Source: Acidobacteriota bacterium | GTDB taxonomy: Bacteria; Acidobacteriota; Terriglobia; Terriglobales; Acidobacteriaceae | Assembly (NCBI GenBank): GCA_021780075.1 | Contig: JAJXZL010000037.1 | Coordinates: forward strand, 1 to 57,631 | Direction: 5' to 3' | DNA: 57,631 nt | In this document: positions 7,977 through 16,232 of the stretch, in pieces | How the letters are laid out: every line of letters begins with the position of its first letter | How positions within the stretch are numbered: the stretch's first letter is position 1 | Notes under the pieces: model-generated | What the model saw: only the letters and a program-made list of their open reading frames with translations | What the model was told of the DNA's origin: nothing | Database searches by the model: none | Translations under genes and position numbers: made by a program

Positions 7977-8669
7977 ATGAAAAAAGCTGTTGCTACGATT
8001 TCCCTGTGTTTCATTCTCACGTGTTCAGCGTTCGCAGCCTCATCGAAGCAGGACTTGCAGGCTCGAATTGATTCGGCCAGGACTGTTCTTGAACAGATCA
8101 TGGCGGCCCAGGATCGCAGCATCCCGATGGACATTCTTCAATCGGCGACGTGCGTGGCGGTTGTGCCGGGCATGCTGAAGGGTGCGTTTATCTTTGGCGC
8201 GCAATACGGTCAGGGAGTGGTCACCTGCCGTACCGGCCATGGCTGGAGCGCGCCGGTGTTCATCCGCATGGCGGGCGGTTCTTTCGGCTTCCAGATTGGC
8301 GGCCAGTCGACTGACCTGGTGCTGGTGGCGGTGAACGACAAGGGCTTTCAGGACCTGCTGAAGAGCAAGTTCAAGATTGGCGGCGATGCGTCGGCGGCGG
8401 CAGGCCCGGTGGGCCGCTCGGGGCAGGCTTCCACTGACTGGAAGATGAACGCGGAACTGCTGAGCTATTCACGCAACAAGGGGATCTTTGCCGGAATCGA
8501 TCTGGACGGGACCAGCGTGAGCCAGAACATGGAGGACACGCAGACATACTTCGGTGCGTCGCACACCTTCGAGTCCATCCTGAAGGGGAATGTGCCGGTT
8601 CCCGGGGGCGCGGTCCCGTTTGTGAAGAGCGTGGCCACCTACTTTGTGGATGCCAAAAAGCAGAAATAG
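7977..8669 (+). CDS. Secreted SYLF/YSC84-domain lipid-binding protein
   Basis: The 230-residue precursor begins with a clear Sec signal peptide ending near FAASS. The rest is one SYLF (YSC84) domain: an N-terminal helix, then CVAVVPGMLKGAF, the glycine-rich GAQYGQGVV, GHGWSAPVF and a conserved SFGFQIGGQ block, ending with NKGIFAGIDLDG. Eukaryotic relatives bind phosphoinositides; bacterial secreted versions are common in acidobacteria and proteobacteria but their role is unclear. A ribosome-binding AAAGGA precedes the ATG. It is monocistronic, followed by a terminator at 8700. Confidence 0.9.
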   Translation: MKKAVATISLCFILTCSAFAASSKQDLQARIDSARTVLEQIMAAQDRSIPMDILQSATCVAVVPGMLKGAFIFGAQYGQGVVTCRTGHGWSAPVFIRMAGGSFGFQIGGQSTDLVLVAVNDKGFQDLLKSKFKIGGDASAAAGPVGRSGQASTDWKMNAELLSYSRNKGIFAGIDLDGTSVSQNMEDTQTYFGASHTFESILKGNVPVPGGAVPFVKSVATYFVDAKKQK

Positions 8670-8699
8670 CCAACAGATATTTTCCATTGTGTGTCACAC

Positions 8700-8727
8700 G
8701 GGCGGCCTTTCAGCGGGCCGCCCTTTG
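8700..8727 (+). terminator. Intrinsic terminator after the SYLF gene
   Basis: GGGCGGCC (8700-8707) pairs perfectly with GGCCGCCC (8716-8723) over an 8-nt loop and is followed by TTTGTGT, 31 nt after the stop codon. Confidence 0.75.
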
Positions 8728-8805
8728 TGTATCCGGCGGTCTAAGGGCAGATGGTGCGGCACGGCAGTCCCGGCTATGCCATACACTTGATCTTTGCCAT
8801 CTACG

Positions 8806-9705
8806 ATGCGGGAAAAGATTGAGTATTGGCTGGTAGTGGCGGTGGCGCGCAGTTTGGGGCGCATGCCGTTGGGATTGGCGCGTTTGCTGGCCGGGGGGCT
8901 GGCCTGGGCCGTCTATCGCGGGATCAGCCGCCTGCGCCGCGTGGGCATGCGCAACCTGGAGCTGGCGCTGCCGGAGCTGCCGCCGGCCGAGCGCAAGCGC
9001 ATTCTGCGCGGCGTGTATCGGCATCTGGGTTGGCAACTGGTGGAGTTCTGCCGCATGCCCGGCTATACGCGTGAGAACACCGTGCGCTGGATACGCACGG
9101 AAGGTCTTGAGAATTACGTGCAGGCACGGAGCCGCGGCAAGGGTGTGCTGGTGCTGACGGGGCACCTGGGCGCGTGGGAGCTGTCGAGCTTTTATCACTC
9201 GCTGATGGGCAACCCGATGGGCATGGTGATCCGGCGGCTCGATAACCGCAGGCTCGACGAGTATGTGAACGGCATCCGCTGCATGCATGGCAACCGCGTG
9301 CTCCATAAGGACGATTTTGCGCGGGGGCTTCTGAAGGCGATGCATGCGGGCGATACGGTGGGCATTCTGATGGACACGAACATGACTCCGCCGCAGGGAG
9401 TGTTTGTGGACTTCTTCGGGCGCAAGGCGTGCACGGGATCGGGACTGGCGCGCGTGGCGCTGAAAACGGGCGCCGCGGTGCTGCCGGGTTTCATGTTGTG
9501 GGAGCCGGGCGAAGGCCGGTATGTGCTGCACTTTGGCCCGGAACTGAAGTTTGCGCGAACCGGCGATGCGGAGGCGGATATTGCGGCGGCGACGCAACAG
9601 TGCAATGACGTGCTGGAGACGTGGATTCGACGCTATCCTGACCAGTGGCTTTGGATTCATCGACGCTGGAAGACGCGGCCGGCGGGGGAGCCGGGGCTCT
9701 ACTGA
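8806..9705 (+). CDS. Lipid A biosynthesis acyltransferase (LpxL/HtrB family)
   Basis: The 299-residue inner-membrane enzyme should transfer a secondary acyl chain to lipid A or a related glycolipid. An N-terminal hydrophobic anchor (about 8-38) precedes the catalytic HX4E motif, H120-E125 (HLGAWE). Downstream blocks typical of the family follow: the GILMDTN substrate-binding segment and FFGRKACTGSGLARVA. The C-terminus has the usual WLWIHRRWK. The ATG at 8806 gives a standard N-terminus; a TTG at 8794 is possible, and neither has a clear ribosome-binding site. It is followed after 9 nt by lpxD, so the two are surely co-transcribed. Confidence 0.88.
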   Translation: MREKIEYWLVVAVARSLGRMPLGLARLLAGGLAWAVYRGISRLRRVGMRNLELALPELPPAERKRILRGVYRHLGWQLVEFCRMPGYTRENTVRWIRTEGLENYVQARSRGKGVLVLTGHLGAWELSSFYHSLMGNPMGMVIRRLDNRRLDEYVNGIRCMHGNRVLHKDDFARGLLKAMHAGDTVGILMDTNMTPPQGVFVDFFGRKACTGSGLARVALKTGAAVLPGFMLWEPGEGRYVLHFGPELKFARTGDAEADIAAATQQCNDVLETWIRRYPDQWLWIHRRWKTRPAGEPGLY

Positions 9706-9714
9706 GGAGAAGGG

Positions 9715-10764
9715 ATGACGCTGGGAGAACTGATAGAAAAGCTGGGCGGCAAGCTGGCGCAGGGAGATCCGGAGTGGGTGGTGGACGGGGTGAAGTCCTG
9801 CGACAAGGCCAGCCCTTTCGATCTGGCTTTTGCCGACACGGCTGGTGCGGCACTTGCAGTCCTGGCAAGCAATGCCGGGGTTGTGGTGCTGCAGGCGGAT
9901 GCAGCAAACGTATATCCGCAGGGCAAGTGCATTGTGGAACACGAGCAGCCGCGGCTGTGGTTTGCCCGTGCGGCCAAGCTGCTTGCGAAGGAGTCGCTGA
10001 CCGGGGGCGTTCACCACGCGGCGGTGGTGCCGAACGATGCCATTCTCGGTCTGGGCGTGGTGGTGGGCGCGGGTGCGGTGATCGGATCGCATGCGCGCAT
10101 TGGTGCAGGCACGCGCATCGATGCGGGAGCCGTGATTGGGGAAGACGTGCAGGTTGGGGCGGATTGCCACATCCATCCGCGTGCCGTGCTCTATCCGGGG
10201 ACGACGCTGAGGGATCGGGTGGTTGTTCACGCCGGGGCGGTGCTCGGCGCGGACGGGTTTGGGTACGTTCGGGACAACAAGACGGGGGCATACACACAGT
10301 TTCCGCAGCAGGGAACGCTGCTGATTGAAGACGATGTGGAGATCGGGGCCAACTCGACCGTCGATCGCGGGGCGCTGAAAGAAACGAGAATTCGCAGGGG
10401 AACCAAGATTGACAACCTTGTGCACGTGGGCCACAACTGCGACATCGGCGAGGACGTGATTCTGGTGGCACTGACGGGTATTTCCGGGTCAAGCAGCGTG
10501 GGCAAGGGCGCGGTGATTGCCGGCCAGGTGGGCATTGGCGACCATGTGCATATTGGGCCGGGCGTGATTCTGGGCGGGCAGGCAGGCGTGCTGAGTGGCA
10601 AGACGGTTACCAATGAGGGGTTGAAGCCGGGCACGGTGCTGTGGGGTACTCCGGCGCGCCCGCTGAAGCAGGTGCTGCGTGAGCAGGCGACGCTGGCGCG
10701 GCTGGCGAGGAGACCGGGCAAGACTCATCCCGAGACGCAAGACAAGGTGCAGGACGGGGAATAG
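9715..10764 (+). CDS. lpxD: UDP-3-O-acylglucosamine N-acyltransferase
   Basis: LpxD adds the N-linked acyl chain in the third step of lipid A synthesis. The 349-residue product has the N-terminal uridine-binding domain (about 1-100), a left-handed beta-helix of hexapeptide repeats (about 105-330), and the catalytic histidine at H240 within HVGHNC. The segment ADGFGYV (about 179-185) is characteristic of LpxD. A GGAG-type ribosome-binding site sits just before the ATG. The other core lipid A genes (lpxA, lpxB, lpxC, lpxK) are not in the window, so this is a split locus. Confidence 0.95.
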   Translation: MTLGELIEKLGGKLAQGDPEWVVDGVKSCDKASPFDLAFADTAGAALAVLASNAGVVVLQADAANVYPQGKCIVEHEQPRLWFARAAKLLAKESLTGGVHHAAVVPNDAILGLGVVVGAGAVIGSHARIGAGTRIDAGAVIGEDVQVGADCHIHPRAVLYPGTTLRDRVVVHAGAVLGADGFGYVRDNKTGAYTQFPQQGTLLIEDDVEIGANSTVDRGALKETRIRRGTKIDNLVHVGHNCDIGEDVILVALTGISGSSSVGKGAVIAGQVGIGDHVHIGPGVILGGQAGVLSGKTVTNEGLKPGTVLWGTPARPLKQVLREQATLARLARRPGKTHPETQDKVQDGE

Positions 10765-10769
10765 CGGCG

Positions 10770-11312
10770 ATGGCAGTCGTCGTGGTAGGCGGCAGCGGGC
10801 GGAGCGCGGGCAAGACCGCGCTGGTGTGCGGGCTGATTGCGGCGCTGCCTGAATATGCCTGGACTGCGGTGAAGATTTCAAGCCACGCACATGACAAGCG
10901 TGAGCCTGTCTGGGAAGAGCGCGAGCCTGGCAAGGGGACGGATACGGCGCGATATCTGGCGTGGGGTGCGCGGCGGGCGCTGCTGATGACTGCGGCTGAC
11001 GAGGATCTAGCGCTGCGGACTCGAGAGCTTGAAGGCATGCTTGGGCCGGGAGCGCACGTGATCTACGAATCGAATCGAATTGCGGAGCAGGTACGGGCAG
11101 ATGTGTGCCTGGCGGTCCTTGCCGATACGGAGACTGCGCCCAAGGCTTCGTTTCGCGGGGTTGTGGAACGCGCCGATGCGATGGTGGCGCGGGGCGACGT
11201 GGACAGTGTCTTAGAGGGTGCGAAGCCGGTGTTTCATCTGGCAGCGATGGAGCGGGTTTCAGCGGAGATGCAGATCTGGCTGCGCGAACGGCTGGAGTGC
11301 GTCCAAGGCTGA
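10770..11312 (+). CDS. P-loop NTPase resembling MobB
   Basis: The 180-residue protein begins MAVVVVGGSGRSAGKT, a Walker A loop at the extreme N-terminus. It then has VKISSHAHD and GKGTDTARYLAWGA, which match the layout of MobB (the 'iKh.hhd' and 'GkDs.r...AGA' segments), the GTP-binding partner in molybdenum cofactor nucleotide attachment. The C-terminal half (YESNRIAEQVRADVCLAVL) resembles the cofactor-binding half only loosely. The start is 5 nt after lpxD, so it belongs to the lipid A operon. It is too short and the wrong type for LpxK. The biological role in this setting is unknown. Confidence 0.65.
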   Translation: MAVVVVGGSGRSAGKTALVCGLIAALPEYAWTAVKISSHAHDKREPVWEEREPGKGTDTARYLAWGARRALLMTAADEDLALRTRELEGMLGPGAHVIYESNRIAEQVRADVCLAVLADTETAPKASFRGVVERADAMVARGDVDSVLEGAKPVFHLAAMERVSAEMQIWLRERLECVQG

Positions 11313-11394
11313 GCCATGAATGCGCGGAATGCTTTCACGGGTCTTCCGCAGTGGACTTTGATGGGGATTTGCAGAGGACGTTCAGGAGGAAGGT

Positions 11395-12408
11395 ATGGAT
11401 CGGCGTGATTTCTTGAAGACGGCGACTACGGCAGCGGGCGCGGCGGCCACGGATCACCTGTTGACGACAGTTCTGCATGCGGAAGGGAAGATGCCTGAGT
11501 CGGAAGGCATGCTCTATCGTCCGCTGGGACGCACGGGGGAACGCATCTCCGCCATCGGGCTGGGCGGGTACCACATGGGCAAATCGTCGCTTGGGGAGCA
11601 GGAGTCGATTCAGCTGATGCGGCAGGCGATTGACCGGGGCATCACGTTCATGGACAACTGCTGGGATTACAACGACGGTGTGAGCGAAGTGCGCATGGGC
11701 AAGGCGCTGGAGGGCGGGTATCGCAACAAGGTTTTCCTGATGACGAAGATCAATGGCCGCACGAAAGAAGCCGCAGCGCAGCAGATCAATGATTGTCTGC
11801 AGCGCCTGCAAACGGATCATGTGGACCTGATGCAGTTCCATGAGGTGATTCGGCTGGAGGATCCGGACCGCATTTTTGCCGAGGGCGGCGCGATGGAAGC
11901 GATGCTGGAAGCGAAGAAGGCGGGCAAGGTGCGCTACATCGGCTTCACGGGGCACAAGGACCCGTATGTGCATCTGCGCATGCTGGACGAGGCGCGCACG
12001 AGGCGGTTCCACTTTGACGCGGTGCAGATGCCGCTGAACGTAATGGATGCACATTTCCGCAGCTTCAGCCGCGATGTGCTGCCCGTGCTGGTACGCGAGG
12101 GGATTGCTCCGCTGGGCATGAAGGCATTTGGCGACCACTACATTCTGGACAGCAAGACGGTGAAGCCGATCGAGTGCCTGCACTATTGCCTGAATCTGCC
12201 GATTGCGACGCAGATTACGGGGATCGATCATCAGGCGGTTCTCGACCAGGCGCTGGAGGCGGTGCGGACGTTCAAACCGATGTCGGAGGCCGAGGTGGCG
12301 AGCCTGCTGGAGCGCACAGGGGCGGCGGCGAAGGAAGGGAAGTTCGAGTTATACAAGACAACCAACCACTTTGACGGAACAGCGCACAAGCCGCAGATGC
12401 TGGGATAA
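11395..12408 (+). CDS. Tat-exported aldo/keto reductase
   Basis: The 337-residue protein opens with a twin-arginine leader, MDRRDFLKTA, followed by an alanine-rich core. The mature part is an aldo/keto reductase barrel with the full catalytic tetrad: D87, Y92 (in FMDNCWDYNDG), K118 (LMTKING) and H149 (MQFHE). These enzymes reduce carbonyls with NADPH. Export by Tat would carry a folded, cofactor-loaded enzyme to the periplasm. A GGAGG site lies just upstream of the ATG. It stands alone after the lipid A operon and ends at a strong hairpin shared with xseB. The substrate is not readable. Confidence 0.88.
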   Translation: MDRRDFLKTATTAAGAAATDHLLTTVLHAEGKMPESEGMLYRPLGRTGERISAIGLGGYHMGKSSLGEQESIQLMRQAIDRGITFMDNCWDYNDGVSEVRMGKALEGGYRNKVFLMTKINGRTKEAAAQQINDCLQRLQTDHVDLMQFHEVIRLEDPDRIFAEGGAMEAMLEAKKAGKVRYIGFTGHKDPYVHLRMLDEARTRRFHFDAVQMPLNVMDAHFRSFSRDVLPVLVREGIAPLGMKAFGDHYILDSKTVKPIECLHYCLNLPIATQITGIDHQAVLDQALEAVRTFKPMSEAEVASLLERTGAAAKEGKFELYKTTNHFDGTAHKPQMLG

Positions 12409-12420
12409 GAAAGCAGGAAC

Positions 12421-12475
12421 AACGGCGCCGGGAAATGCCGGCAGGCGGGACGAGCCTGCGGCGCCCGGCGCTGTT
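12421..12475. terminator. Two-tier hairpin between convergent genes
   Basis: Eleven Watson-Crick pairs and one G:T pair join 12421-12432 with 12464-12475. Inside, a second stem GCAGGC/GCCTGC (12441-12446 with 12454-12459) forms. It sits exactly between the aldo/keto reductase and xseB stops and probably ends both transcripts. There is no long T-run on either strand. Confidence 0.6.
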
Positions 12476-12486
12476 GCGTCTGCGGG

Positions 12487-12708
12487 CTATTTCTCCGGAG
12501 GGAAAGGCTCGGTTTTGAGAGAGCCATCGCGCTGCTTGATGAGCATCTGCACCTTGCCTTCGGCGGCTTCCAGCTCTTTTTTACAGGCTGCGGAGAGGCC
12601 GATGCCTTCCTCGAAGAGCTTGAGTGACTCTTCGAGAGTGAGGTCGCCTTTTTCCAACTGGTCGACGATGGTTTCGAGTTTTTTGAGCGAGTGTTCAAAG
12701 GTGGACAT
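12487..12708 (-). CDS. xseB: Exodeoxyribonuclease VII small subunit
   Basis: The 73-residue product is the XseB small subunit, which with XseA forms the single-strand nuclease ExoVII. It matches the family along its length: FEHSLKKLETIVDQLEKGD, then LTLEESLKLFEEGI, then helix 2 ending with a KVQML segment. It starts 5 nt after the stop of the methyltransferase/MTHFR fusion gene upstream on the same strand, so the two are co-transcribed. xseA is not present in the window. Confidence 0.92.
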   Translation of the reverse strand: MSTFEHSLKKLETIVDQLEKGDLTLEESLKLFEEGIGLSAACKKELEAAEGKVQMLIKQRDGSLKTEPFPPEK

Positions 12709-12713
12709 GATGC

Positions 12714-14588
12714 TTACTCCGTGACGGCGGGGGCATTGGGCAGCACGCTGGCGAGGACCTCGGCGGCAGTTGCGTAGCGGCCGAAGGGGGCACTGACCTG
12801 GACGCCCTGCACATAGGGGCGAACGGCTGCAAGCATTTCCTGAGCGATGCGTACGCCTTCGTGGCGCGCGGCGTCGGGGGTGTCGGCCTGGGCCATGCGC
12901 AGCATGATTTCTTCAGGCATGGAGACACGCAGGTCGTTCTTCATGAATTCGGCATTGCGGAGGCTGGTGAGGGGCCAGATGCCGGCGATGACCGGGATGC
13001 GGAAACCCTCGATGCGCTTGAGAAAGTTTTCCAGCAGGCGCAGGTCGAAGACTGGCTGGGTGATGGCGTACTCCGCGCCCGCCTCGACTTTATAGGCGAA
13101 GCGGCGCAACTCGTTCTCGATATCGGCCACGCCGGGATTGGCGGCGACGCCGATGGTGAAGTTTGTGGAAGCGCCGATGGAGTTGGCGCCGATATCGAGG
13201 CCGTGGTTGAGGCGGCGCACAAGATTGACGAGGCCGATGGAGTCCACGTCAAAGACTGCGGTTGCGTCAGTGTAGTTGCCGAGCTTGGGTGGATCTCCGG
13301 TGACGCAGAGGATGTTGTGCAGGCCGATGGACGAGGCGCCGAGCAGGTCCGACTGGATGCTGAGGATGTTGCGGTCGCGGCAGGTGTAGTGCAAGACCGT
13401 CTCGATGCCGGTGTGCTGCTGAATCTGGATGCAGAGGCTCTGCGCGCTCATGCGGGCGGAGGCGCGGGGCGAGTCGGGCACGTTGATGGCGTGAACGCCG
13501 AGGCTTGCGAGCAGGCGAGCGCCTTCAATCTCCTTTGAGCAGTCGATGCCGCGCGGGGGCACGATTTCAACGAGCGTGATGAACTTGCCCTGTTGGATGA
13601 GGGAGCCGATGTGGGAACGCTGGCCGAGCGGCGCGGGCGGCATCTCAGTGGACATGGCCGCGGTTGTGCCGCCTTGGGTCACGCGGGCCTGTGCGTCAAT
13701 GGCCCGCATGGCTGAGCGCATGGCGCGAATGTGGTTGGGCGTGGTGCCGCAGCATCCACCGGCGATTTGCGCACCGGCGGTGATGGCCTTGCGGGCAAAG
13801 CTGGCCATGTACTCCGGCGAGCAGAGGTAGATGTTGCGTCCTTCAACGGCGCGGGGCATTCCGGCATTGGGCATGGCCGCGAGCGGCAGCGTGGTGGCCG
13901 GGCGCATGGCCTCAAGGGCGGTGAGTACGGTGGATGGGCCAGTGGAGCAGTTGACGCCGATGGCGTCCGCGCCCCACTCGGTAAGCAGCGCAGCGGCCTG
14001 CTGCGGAGAGGAGCCGTCGAGGCAGTTGCTTTCGTCGTCCACGGTCACCATGACGAGCACGGGCAGGTTGGGCGCGGCCTCGCGCGCAGCCTGCAGTGCC
14101 TCGTGGGCCTCATTGAGCGCGGGCATGGTCTCAATAAAGATCATGTCGGCGCCTGCCTCGGCGAGGGCGCGCATCTGCTCGGCGAAGGCTGCCCGTGCCT
14201 CTTGCAGGCTTGTCTTTCCCAGCGGCTCCAGGCGAACGCCAAGCGGACCCACGGCACCCGCTACCCAGGCTTCGCCAGCCTGTTTTTCCTTGAGATGAGC
14301 AACGGCCTCGCGGGCAATGCGCACACCGGCGGCGTTGATTTCAGCCACCTTGCCACCCAGCCCGTGCCGCGCCAGGCGGAAGCGGTTGGCGCCAAAGGTA
14401 TTGGACTCAAGAATCTCCGCGCCTGCCTGCAGATATTCCTCGTGCACGGAGAGGATCAGGTTGGGATCGGAGATGTTCAGCTCGTCATAGCAGCGGTTAA
14501 TGAAGATGCCGCGGGCGTAGAGCACAGTGCCCATGGCACCGTCGGCGAGCACGGGTCGGGAGGCGAAGATGTCGGCGAACTTCGGCAT
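12714..14588 (-). CDS. Bifunctional homocysteine S-methyltransferase / methylenetetrahydrofolate reductase
   Basis: The 624-residue protein joins two methionine-pathway enzymes. Residues about 1-295 form a Pfam homocysteine methyltransferase barrel with the zinc-binding cysteines C214 (GVNCSTG), C279 and C280 (GGCCGT). After a linker near 300-330, residues about 335-615 form a MetF-type 5,10-methylenetetrahydrofolate reductase barrel, with VEIVPPRG, NVPDSPRAS, the folate/flavin-binding CVTGDPPKLG and the QPVFD segment. Similar fusions are known, for example Bacillus YitJ. The arrangement couples making methyl-THF with its use. There is no cobalamin-binding domain, so it is not MetH. The ATG at 14588 lacks a strong ribosome-binding site. 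xseB follows at 5 nt. Confidence 0.92.
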   Translation of the reverse strand: MPKFADIFASRPVLADGAMGTVLYARGIFINRCYDELNISDPNLILSVHEEYLQAGAEILESNTFGANRFRLARHGLGGKVAEINAAGVRIAREAVAHLKEKQAGEAWVAGAVGPLGVRLEPLGKTSLQEARAAFAEQMRALAEAGADMIFIETMPALNEAHEALQAAREAAPNLPVLVMVTVDDESNCLDGSSPQQAAALLTEWGADAIGVNCSTGPSTVLTALEAMRPATTLPLAAMPNAGMPRAVEGRNIYLCSPEYMASFARKAITAGAQIAGGCCGTTPNHIRAMRSAMRAIDAQARVTQGGTTAAMSTEMPPAPLGQRSHIGSLIQQGKFITLVEIVPPRGIDCSKEIEGARLLASLGVHAINVPDSPRASARMSAQSLCIQIQQHTGIETVLHYTCRDRNILSIQSDLLGASSIGLHNILCVTGDPPKLGNYTDATAVFDVDSIGLVNLVRRLNHGLDIGANSIGASTNFTIGVAANPGVADIENELRRFAYKVEAGAEYAITQPVFDLRLLENFLKRIEGFRIPVIAGIWPLTSLRNAEFMKNDLRVSMPEEIMLRMAQADTPDAARHEGVRIAQEMLAAVRPYVQGVQVSAPFGRYATAAEVLASVLPNAPAVTE

Positions 14589-14645
14589 TCTCTTGCCATG
14601 CTACGGCACGGGAGCCAGCCGTGCCAGCGGGGTGGGTTGCTTTGT

Positions 14646-14684
14646 TATACTTCGGGAGTCACAAGGAGCGCAGGAACCGGTTCC
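14646..14684 (+). promoter_or_regulatory. -10 element and perfect palindrome upstream of the lipoprotein gene
   Basis: TATACT (14646-14651) is a good sigma-70 -10 element, although no -35 is evident. The perfect 12-bp palindrome GGAACCGGTTCC lies 21 nt downstream (14673-14684), where a repressor could block transcription. The gene start at 14779 is 95 nt further on. Confidence 0.35.
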
Positions 14685-14778
14685 GGGCGGGGTGGCAGAA
14701 TCATCCCGGGGAAGCGGCAATCGCCATCCATTTGTTCACGCTGCGGCATACTCCGCGCTTTCCGTCGAGGTAAGGATT

Positions 14779-16227
14779 TTGAAGAAGAGAAGTCTTTGGT
14801 TGAGCGCCGCCGGAGCCCTGGTGGTTGCGGTCGCGCTGGCAGGCTGTGGTACAACGACGTACTTTGCGGGCCGCGTTCTGCCACCCAGCAGGATGCTGAA
14901 TCGCGTTCTCATCGCTGTCCAGAACCCCAGCGCATTTAGCAAGGGCGCGATGGAGTTCGTGGACGCCTACTACGATATCCGTTACAGCTACGACTTCAAG
15001 GTTCCCGGCTACAGCATCTCCGGCTACTCTGGCGCGCTTCCCTCAACGATCCAAAACATGCCCGAGGAGCAACTGGGTGCGGTTTATGGATCCGGCGACG
15101 GCAGCCTGACCCTGGTGAACTATGCAAAGGAAGCTACAAGCGGCACTGTCGGCGGGTTGAGTGGCACCTCATCGAGCGTGTTTATTACGCGCAACCAGCA
15201 ATATGCATTCGCTGCCAATCAGTTAGCCCATGTGTTCACGGCGATTGACCGGACGGGCACCCATGGAGGGGTTACCCTGAGCCTGCCGGACGTGTACCGC
15301 GTAAGCGTGAACCCGGGCGGATCGGTAGCGCTGGCTTTTGTTCAGAACTCCGATTACATCTACTACGCGCGCGAGCTTACGGCCGCGCAGACGATCGCCT
15401 ACTCCGGCGGAGCGAGCACGTGGCCCAAGGCCGCAATGGACTGCGAGCCGCAGAACGGACCACTGTGGTGCCTGTTCCAGGTTCAGAGCCCGGATAATGT
15501 GGACGCAACAGGGAACTACTATGGCACGCCCCTTGTCTTTGACCGGCCCGTCAAGGCGGTTTTTTCTGCCGACGGGGGTACGGCCTACGTGCTGAACTGC
15601 GGGCAGGAGTGCGGCGGCTCGGCTTCTTCAGTGTCTGTGTTGCCGGTGGGTCCGCTGATTTTTTCCCCGGGACTCGCGTCGGGTAAACTGCCCGCCACTG
15701 GTGCAGTCACTACCGTTCCCATTCCCGGCGGTGCAAGCAACGCTCTGGTTGTGAATTCCACATTGTACGTGGTTGGCCAACAGCTTCAAGCGGACGGCCT
15801 GTTTACGGGTAACCTGACGGCGTTGAATCTGATCAACAACACGGTCCTCAACTCGACAGGCATAAGCGATGGCGAGCCGGGCGCGATGAGCCGCATGCTG
15901 CTGGCGGACGACAACACGCTCTGGATCGGCATGACGAAATGCAACAATGGCGAGCGCTATGCCAAGGGCCTGCCTTACGGTTGCCTGACCATGTACAACA
16001 CCTCCAGCAACACCGTGACCATGCTGGAACCTTACCTGGGTGACCTGACGGGCATTGCTGACGTTGAAGGTTTGCACAAGATCTACGTGGCGCAGGGCGG
16101 GCAGGTGTACATCTACTCCACCAGGGACGGCTCGTCGATCAACAACCAGTACGTGACCGTGACCGGCACGGCTTACGATGTGGCCTACATGGACGGGCAC
16201 ACCGACGGCAACAACACCGTGTACTGA
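14779..16227 (+). CDS. Lipoprotein with a predicted beta-propeller fold
   Basis: The 482-residue protein begins with a TTG codon; GAGG ends 8 nt upstream and a lipoprotein leader begins exactly there (LKKRSLWLS..., lipobox LAGC, modified cysteine at C23). The mature part has repeated strands resembling YVTN/lactonase-type propeller blades, such as SVFITRNQQYAFAANQ, PVKAVFSADGGTAYVLN and GLHKIYVAQGGQVYIYS, but no enzymatic motif. Cysteine pairs (CEPQNGPLWC, CGQEC) may form disulphides outside the inner membrane. Its role may be substrate binding or scaffolding. It is followed after 5 nt by bshB1 and may be co-transcribed with it. Confidence 0.75.
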   Translation: MKKRSLWLSAAGALVVAVALAGCGTTTYFAGRVLPPSRMLNRVLIAVQNPSAFSKGAMEFVDAYYDIRYSYDFKVPGYSISGYSGALPSTIQNMPEEQLGAVYGSGDGSLTLVNYAKEATSGTVGGLSGTSSSVFITRNQQYAFAANQLAHVFTAIDRTGTHGGVTLSLPDVYRVSVNPGGSVALAFVQNSDYIYYARELTAAQTIAYSGGASTWPKAAMDCEPQNGPLWCLFQVQSPDNVDATGNYYGTPLVFDRPVKAVFSADGGTAYVLNCGQECGGSASSVSVLPVGPLIFSPGLASGKLPATGAVTTVPIPGGASNALVVNSTLYVVGQQLQADGLFTGNLTALNLINNTVLNSTGISDGEPGAMSRMLLADDNTLWIGMTKCNNGERYAKGLPYGCLTMYNTSSNTVTMLEPYLGDLTGIADVEGLHKIYVAQGGQVYIYSTRDGSSINNQYVTVTGTAYDVAYMDGHTDGNNTVY

Positions 16228-16232
16228 CGCTC

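Noticed and set aside
8710..10434. Long open frame on the minus strand opposite the lpxL-like and lpxD genes
   Set aside because: Its translation is rich in Arg, His and Gln with no domain, and the opposite strand carries two clear lipid A genes. High-GC codon use creates such shadows.
13731..14939. Plus-strand open frame opposite the methyltransferase/MTHFR fusion
   Set aside because: Glycine-rich low-complexity translation; the minus-strand gene has all catalytic residues.
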